From positions 33,329,001 through 33,393,000 of the forward strand of contig NC_134013.1 of assembly GCF_040712315.1 (NCBI RefSeq): a DNA stretch of 64,000 nucleotides, given 5' to 3'. This document shows positions 57,581-64,000 of the stretch, piece after piece. The notes under the pieces are model-generated. The model was given only the letters and a program-made list of their open reading frames with translations, ran no database searches and was not told where the DNA came from. Each line of letters begins with the position of its first letter. Within the stretch, counting starts at the first letter, position 1. Origin of the DNA: Castanea sativa (taxonomy: Eukaryota > Streptophyta > Magnoliopsida > Fagales > Fagaceae). The position numbers were made by a program, and so were the translations under genes.

Positions 57581-60420
57581 ATAATTTCTGGACTTACGGG
57601 TTGTAAAGTCTGTGTGAGAGACCTTGGCAAAGGAGTCCCTCTAAAAAAAGAGAGATTTTTGGAGTGCTTTTTAGAGCACCTCTCTTTTGGGTAAGTGGTG
57701 TGAAGTCGCCACTTATTTTTTATACAAAAAAAATGCAAAATACATGACTGAATTGCTTCGTTTCATTGATTGAATAAACAAGATACATGTTTGAAAAGTT
57801 GAACATTGCGTGGCTTTGGGTCCTAGTTACAATCTACCAAATAATTACATGGCTTTTTTGTCCTAATTACAATCTACCCAAAATAGAAACAAAGATAAAG
57901 CCTAGGTCTACCTATCCAAAGACACTAAATTCGAAGACTAAGTTACGGAATGGGAAGGTGGTAGGTACCCATTCCGCCCAGACAGAGTCTGGTCTTCTAG
58001 ACTCTCGTGACCAATGTACCAATTTTATGCATATTATGAATGATATGTTGAACATGTGAAATAAAAATTAAATCACACAAATTTATTATGAACGAAGTCT
58101 CTTCTTTTGAAAAGAATCATATCTATTTTGGTTGATAGAAAAAATTGATTTTAATTTATCAAAATTCTAGATCTGTTTTGTAGTATGTAGAAAAAAGTGG
58201 TTTTAACTTTGTAAATATCAAATCTGTTTTGTGATGATAAAAAATGATTTTTTTTATAACAAAAAAAAAATCAAATCTGTTTTTATGTTGTAAAAAATAA
58301 AAAAGAATTTTTAAGAAGAGAGTTTCACTCATAATTTAAATTTATGCAACATGGATCAAATAAAACAAACACAAACACAAACACAATCATGTTTTGTCTT
58401 TTTCTTTATTTCAAAAATCTGCATATGTAAAAGAAAAATTAGATATGTATCTAAGGAAGATACAAATCAGTTTTTAATTGAAAAAAATTTAGATCTACAT
58501 CTAATGAAGATGCAAATCTATTTTCATTTTAAGAAAAAATCAGATCTATATCTAATGAAGATACAAATCTATTTTTATTTTAAGAAAAAGTCAGATCTAC
58601 ATCTAATGAAGATGCAAATCTGTTATTATTTTAAGAAAAAGTCCGATCTACATCTAATGAAGATGTAAATCCATTTTTATTTTCAGAAAAAGATTTGTTT
58701 ACATGCAGATTATTGACATTCAAGAAAGAGATTACAACAATCAAATAGAAAAATAATCATGTTGTAAACAAAACAATGGTGAATCAAACATTCATCAATA
58801 AAAAAAAGCATAAAAAGGATAGGGTGATAGAAATAACCTCTTGCATTAGCACTCTTTATTCTTGAGAGAATGTTTTAGGGTTCAAAAAAACTTATTCAGT
58901 TATCTTTGAAACCTAAAAACCCTAATTCTTGTAGCAAATTTCAGAGAGGATCAGCAAATATTAGCAATTTAAGAGTCTCAAAACGTATGCCTCTCAGAGC
59001 GTAAAAAAAAAGTGTGTTGAATTATGAGACCCAACCTCTATTTATAGGGACTAGAGTGCTTAAAAAATAAGCAACGTTGCTTAAAATGCGAATCGGGACG
59101 CATCCTTCTGTGAAAAGGTCAAAAAGAATGTGTCTTATCGTCACCCGAATGCCATTAGGCCGGCACTTTTAAAGTGCTGTTCGGCACTCCAAAAGTGCCG
59201 AATGGGCTCTTGGACATTAAACGTACTTTCGTGTTTGGGTGCCATTTTGACTTCTCTTATAGGGTTTTTTGACCGGTCCTTGCACCGAGACGTGTTTTCA
59301 TCCTCCATCTATGATTTTTTTTTTATTATCTCTTTTTAGATAATTCAGACATTTTAAGAACAATTATCTCGTAGATAAATATCCTAAAAAAAATCTTGAT
59401 AAAGTTCAAACTATCTACAATTTTATTGTTATCCAATCATCCCTTTTATTCCTATGCATGAAACCCTACTTTAAACACTAATTATCAACCAATCACAAAA
59501 TTATTTAATTTATTTTAATTGTTTAACCAATCAGAATTAATTTAAATTAATCATGTGTGGTCGACCCTTCTTAGACACAATGCATATGGACCACGCAAAC
59601 TTAATCGTGCAATATCTTTCGATTCAATGGTTTGATTTAGAAACTAAACACACCATTACGACTGTTAGAATCTCAAGATCATTGTAATGAATAAACTAAT
59701 GCATGCAATGCAAGAACAAATTGATGCATGTGATGCAAGAACAAAATGATGCATGTAATGCAAGAATGATTTTTTGGTACATGGATGGTCACTCCAGTCA
59801 TCTTCCTTGATTAAATCATGGGTGCAAAATCGAGTGTCTACAGTTTGTTATGCCAATTTCTCATAGTATTCCTTCTTTTGGTCTTCACTGCCCAACATTC
59901 TTGTTGGGCTAGTCCGTTCAACACCTTGGGCTTCTTCGGCCTATTTCATTCTTCAGGCTTCCTTGGCCCACTTCATTCTTCGGGCATCCTCGGCCAGTTT
60001 CTACCTTGGGCCATTCCATTCTTTCCTACCTCTTTCATTCCCATGAGCTTTTGCGAAATCCTTTGGGCTTCCCTGGCCCAATTACCACATCCTTTGTCTT
60101 TGGGTTCATTGGCCTTCGAACCAATCTCATTTACTAATTCCTTTCTTTGGGCTCCTTTGGCCCCTTTTGCTTTCTTTCCATTTCTTATGATTCTCATAGG
60201 CTTATTACTTCATTCTTTGGGGCTTCCTTGGTCCATTTGCTTTCTTTTAGACCACTTATTATTTTGTGGGCTTGTGGACCATCATTCCTACCATCCTAGC
60301 CCAATGATCCTTACTTTACTAATTTCTTTCTTTACCTTTTTTCATATTGTTGGGCTTTTTTTGCCATTGGGCCCTTTTGTCAAAATTGGGCATCAACATT
60401 CAACCCCTTGAGCATATAAA
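57581..60420 (+). mobile_element. Probable LTR-retrotransposon-derived non-coding DNA
   Basis: Includes GTGAAGTCGCCACTTATTTT at 57700-57719 and GGTGCAAAATCGAGTGTCTA at 59820-59839, motifs I associate with LTR/leader sequence of tree-genome Gypsy elements. 59870-60410 repeats a TTGGGCTTCCTTGGCCCA-like phrase many times, giving a 197-codon open frame with no domain. No PBS or second LTR identified. Confidence 0.35.
58441..58695 (+). repeat. 51-bp minisatellite, about five copies
   Basis: GATCTACATCTAATGAAG recurs at 58492, 58543 (variant), 58594 and 58645, exactly 51 bp apart, with a more diverged first copy at 58442. Because 51 is a multiple of three, one frame stays open and encodes a 17-residue repeat (DLHLMKMQIYFYFKKKS type). 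Probably not a gene. Confidence 0.93.
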
Positions 60421-60695
60421 TTGCTCTTGTGGTTCATATGCGAATAATAAAAAAACTCCTTCTCTCTTCTCTTTTTTTTGCAGGTTTTTTGAATAGTGGG
60501 CCCCACCTTATTTTCTTTCTTGCTGTGAATAGTGTTGTCTCTTCAAATTCCTTAGTTTGGCAGTTATTATAAAACACAACCTCTTTTGGTGGCTGACCTA
60601 TTGCCTCCTTTCACATCATTTTTGTTATCTTTAGTACTTAAACTCCTTTTCCCATCATTCGCTAAGAACACTTTTCCTATTCCTTTCCCTTCACC

Positions 60696-63600
60696 ATGTC
60701 TTCTTTCTCAAAACCTCACCACACATCTTCCCCATTCCAGCAATCCATCATGTTGCCGGAGAAAGATGAAGGTTCTTCTCGCCGTAAAGGGAAAGAAGTC
60801 GTCGCCGATGATCCTCCTGCCAAGACCGTGGGCAAAGAGGCTCCCTTCTCCAAATCAGACCATTCCAAGGAGAAGGAAGGGGGTTATAACCCAAACAGCA
60901 AGTGCCTTCCCCTCATCGATCTGTGGTACAATGCCCACATTCATTTTCCTGTGGTGCCTAGTGATTATTTGCCTCCGTCACCGAGCCATGTGTGGCTCTC
61001 CATTTGCCATTGTGATACAGAGGTGTCTTAGGTCCCTTTGGCTTCCTTCATTCCTGATCTTGATATATGTCAAGGGACATCGCTTCCCGTGTCCATTCTC
61101 TTTGAATTTGGGTTAGTACCTTTTTGGGTTGGAAGGAGTGGGTAGACGAAGAGTTGTTCAACACGGGTTTCATGGCAGCGTTGCAACAGGCCAATGTGTT
61201 GAAGCCCATTGTTTCGTCTTGTTACTTGTCCAATTATAGGGACTTGTTTAATCTCTACCATTTAGTCTGCCGACGATGTAGCGCCACCCATACCTTCTTC
61301 ATTTCTTGCGGCTAGATCACCATGACCTTGGAGGATGTGGCAAACCAACTACTGTTGCCTATCCTTGGTGATGCGTACCCGAGCAACATCGAACTTTTCG
61401 TCTAGGAAAAGGCTGGGAAGGCCAAGTTGAGGAAAGGGATGAATGGCAACGTGAAGTCGTCACATTGGGTTGGAGCTTTCTCCAAGACTTCCAATGTTGT
61501 CCGTTGTGCAACCATTGTTACATTATGACTTTGTAAGTTTATCTTTGGCTCTTACCCTCATTATGCTGTAAAACCTCTTTACTTTCGCTTAGCCATTAAG
61601 AATTCTGCCGGGTGAGTTTGCCATTGACCCCTATGTTTATGGGTCATCTATATGTGCAGTTGGATATTCTACAGAGTGATGAGAGGCAGGCAGGCTGGCT
61701 CCTGCCACATAGTTACTACTTCTGCCCACAGTACTATATTCTAGCATTTGTTGTGGGAGCGTTGTGTCAAGCATTTGATTAAGTGCAAGTCTATCTGTTT
61801 TGCCAACGAGAAGTATCGTTCTTGTCCAAGAGTTATTACTGATTTTTGTGGTTGTTTCGTATTTTATTTTTCGTTGGCTTACCGCTGGGTTAGGTTGAAG
61901 TCGTTTGGGCATCTTGCCGTTAAGTTCTTTGATAAGGGAGTTGGCTTTTATTAGAGGGCATACAGAAACTTAGGCACTATCTTCACATATGCTAATTCGT
62001 TTATAGGTCTCTTTACAGACACCGCTGGGACCACCACCCCATTGATTACCTTTAATGAGAGGGGGATTACGTATTTGGCAGCCACTAATGCTAGGTGGTT
62101 TCCTTACCTTACTAATGAAGGCATCCTCTTTGTTCATTATTCTGCCAACAAAGTGAGGGGATAATTTGATTTAGATCAGGACATACCTGATGACTTCATT
62201 GCCATTCTAGAGTCCACTACTTTTGTTTGGCCAATTCTGGCCCTTGTGCTTTGGAGTTTTGGAGAAAACACTTCACGGTAGTCACCATTCCAGGTTCACA
62301 GAGAGAGGGTGTTTGCACTACTGCAATACATGGGTATTGGCAGGCCGTGATGACTTCCTTTGGGCAAGAGTTGTTGGGTGGCCGCAGGTTTTCCCTTATT
62401 CCTCTCAGAATCTTTATGCTATTATTTCTGCCAACCTACGGTTGTTACTCCCCACCAAGTCTGTGGTGGCATATGCTAGGAAACAGAGCATGTCTACCAT
62501 ATTTAAGTGGCAAGAAAAGGAGAAAGGGTGGTATCTATATGCTGGTAAGTATCCTGTGGGTTGGGAGAAGAAGGTAAGGGTAATGAACCTTCTTGTGCTC
62601 GTGAAGAAGGGCTCGGTGTCTTGGACCGCTAAGCCCAAATCTACCAAGAGAGAGGATAATTCTTCTGAGACCTGTTCCTTATAAGGGTGGTCTTCCTCCC
62701 ATTGGCAACATAGTTCTTGAGAGCTCTCTTTCTCCTTCTGCTTGCACCAATTCTAGCAAGCGCTCTACTACATGCAAGCCTAAGCCCTCAACTCCAAGGC
62801 TAACTACAGATGCTCCTCTTTCTAGTAAGACCCGTGGCAGTAAGAGGAAGACATCTCCACCACCCCCATCTGCCACTACCGAGAGAAAAGTATGTTATCT
62901 CTAAACTTCAAATTTTTCTTTATTTTACTTATTTATGGAGCTTTCTTGTGGCTAACTCCACATGTATACTCATTCATCTCTCTCCCTTTTTTTTTCTTCC
63001 TAGGAAGTCTAAGCACAAGGAGGACACTTTTGTCACTCGCCCAATATTGCTTGATGAGCTCGAGTTTAAGGCACATTCTTTTCCTTTGGATGCATCTGCT
63101 TTACCATGTGTTGTTGTGTGCTATTTTTTCTCTTTTGCATGTTTATTTATTCGTTCCTTTTGTATTAACACCTGCCTTTTTCCTTCCTCTTTATTTTTTT
63201 TAAAGGTTGATCTTGAGCCCTTTTCTGTTTATCACCCCACAAGTGGGGAAGTCCCTGCTGCCATGGGCATGCCCATGGAGGGCTCCTTTGATTGGGCAGA
63301 TATCATGGTTGAAGTCATGACCTTTGCTTTTGCTGCTGCACAGGGGGCTCTTGCCGAGGCTCCGATTCCTTCACCCAAGCCTGTTCCTGTCGAGGAGAGT
63401 ACCTAGGCCGAGAGGGTTGGTGAGTCTGTTTCTATTCCTATTGAGATTCCTACTCCCTAGAAGGAGGTCACTCCTGCAGGTGCATTTCAGACTAGGAGTG
63501 CTTCTCCTGCTACCCCTCCTATCATCTCCGCCAGTGATCCTTTTGTTGCCTTTTCCTAGGTCGTGAAGGATGACTCCTTTTTAGTGGTCACTCCTTCATC

Positions 63601-63990
63601 CATTCCTTGCTCAACCACCCCAGGGCCTAGTGTAAACTTATCGTCTGATGAGGGATCCGAGGAAGTCCTTGAAGATTCCAAGGATGAGTTTGTCATAAAG
63701 ATGAGGGTTTCTAATTTTGATGAGGACGATGGCAGCGATGAGCAAGAAACCGAGGCTATGGGTATGTATCTTTTGTCCTTGAAAATTCTTTTTTTTTTTT
63801 TCTTCCTGTCATTTCCTAGTACAACTCCCTGATTACTTTGCATATCATTCTTCCTAGCCATAAACATTCCTAAGGATCCTAAGGTTGTAGCAGGCATCAT
63901 GATGCCTACGGCTCTTGCTTCTGTCATACTCGCAACCCTCACTCCTATGGGTCCTGGTAATTTCCCTTCTCTTGTACCTTCTTTAATCTT
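60696..63990 (+). pseudogene. Plant mobile domain (PMD, aminotransferase-like) retroelement-associated pseudogene
   Basis: Starts MSSFSKPHHTSSPFQQS with a Lys-rich leader (RRKGKEVVADDPPAK). The PMD-like body runs from about 60900 to 62680 over three frames: LPLIDLWYNAHIHFPVVPSD, GWKEWVDEELFNTGFMAALQ, MTLEDVANQLLLPILGDA, SHWVGAFSKTSN, CPRVITDFCGCF, GITYLAATNARWFPYLTN, FWRKHFTVVTIPGSQREG, HGYWQAVMTSF. Apparent introns follow (62889-63003 with GTATGT...CTAG; about 63106-63204; 63760-63856), then an acidic tail (SDEGSEEVLEDSKDE). TAGs at 61029, 61314 and 61404, further stops and a frameshift near 62230 make it a pseudogene. The 3' end is probably outside the window. PMD genes are often carried by plant transposons. 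Confidence 0.7.
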
Positions 63991-64000
63991 CATTATTGGA

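Noticed and set aside
58441..58695. CRISPR-like array at the 51-bp repeat
   Set aside because: Units are contiguous with no spacers, and the DNA is plant nuclear.
59818..60411. 197-codon open frame as a secreted or membrane protein
   Set aside because: Arises from many repeats of a TTGGGCTTCCTTGGCCC-like phrase; lies in LTR-like DNA.

Overview
The window looks like nuclear DNA of a woody eudicot. It is AT-rich, has GT-AG introns, is dense in transposable elements, and carries one intact, conserved plant gene. The repeat families (LINEs, tRNA-derived SINEs, and a retroelement-associated plant mobile domain gene) resemble those I know from Fagales such as oak and chestnut. That placement is inference from memory.

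The only clearly functional gene is on the minus strand. It encodes a PROTEIN PSK SIMULATOR (PSI1/2/3-like) protein with DUF3475 and DUF668 domains. Twelve coding exons lie between 53250 and 24866 and join in frame into 657 codons plus a stop. A 5' UTR intron lies upstream (53262-53812). Intron 1 (34910-52908, about 18 kb) and intron 8 (26304-31891, about 5.6 kb) are swollen by transposons.

Intron 1 holds a stack of L1-type LINE copies, all on the plus strand and so antisense to the gene. Target-site duplications (TSDs) resolve two nested insertions. A 5.9-kb full-length LINE (44165-50110) sits inside a truncated LINE (43681-44164 plus 50111-50803), which itself landed in the TSD of an older SINE. 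A second LINE-in-LINE lies at 40.5-42.05 kb, and a 233-bp TTA-flanked MITE sits in the 3' part of the neighbouring LINE. Intron 8 carries a LINE that has lost its reverse transcriptase, and a tiny LTR element (TRIM).

Outside the gene, 1-2402 is a degenerate LTR-retrotransposon remnant and 2519-3425 is a minus-strand LINE relic with an RNase H domain. The 3.4-24 kb stretch is AT-rich intergenic DNA with SINEs, MITEs (including a near-perfect 278-bp stem-loop and a hAT-type MITE), local duplications and microsatellites. Upstream of the PSI gene are a SINE and a 1.1-kb Mutator-like element with a perfect 9-bp TSD. From about 56 kb to the end the sequence is retroelement-derived: a 51-bp minisatellite at 58.4-58.7 kb, then a plus-strand plant-mobile-domain pseudogene running off the window. 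I saw no rRNA, bona fide tRNA, CRISPR or bacterial features.
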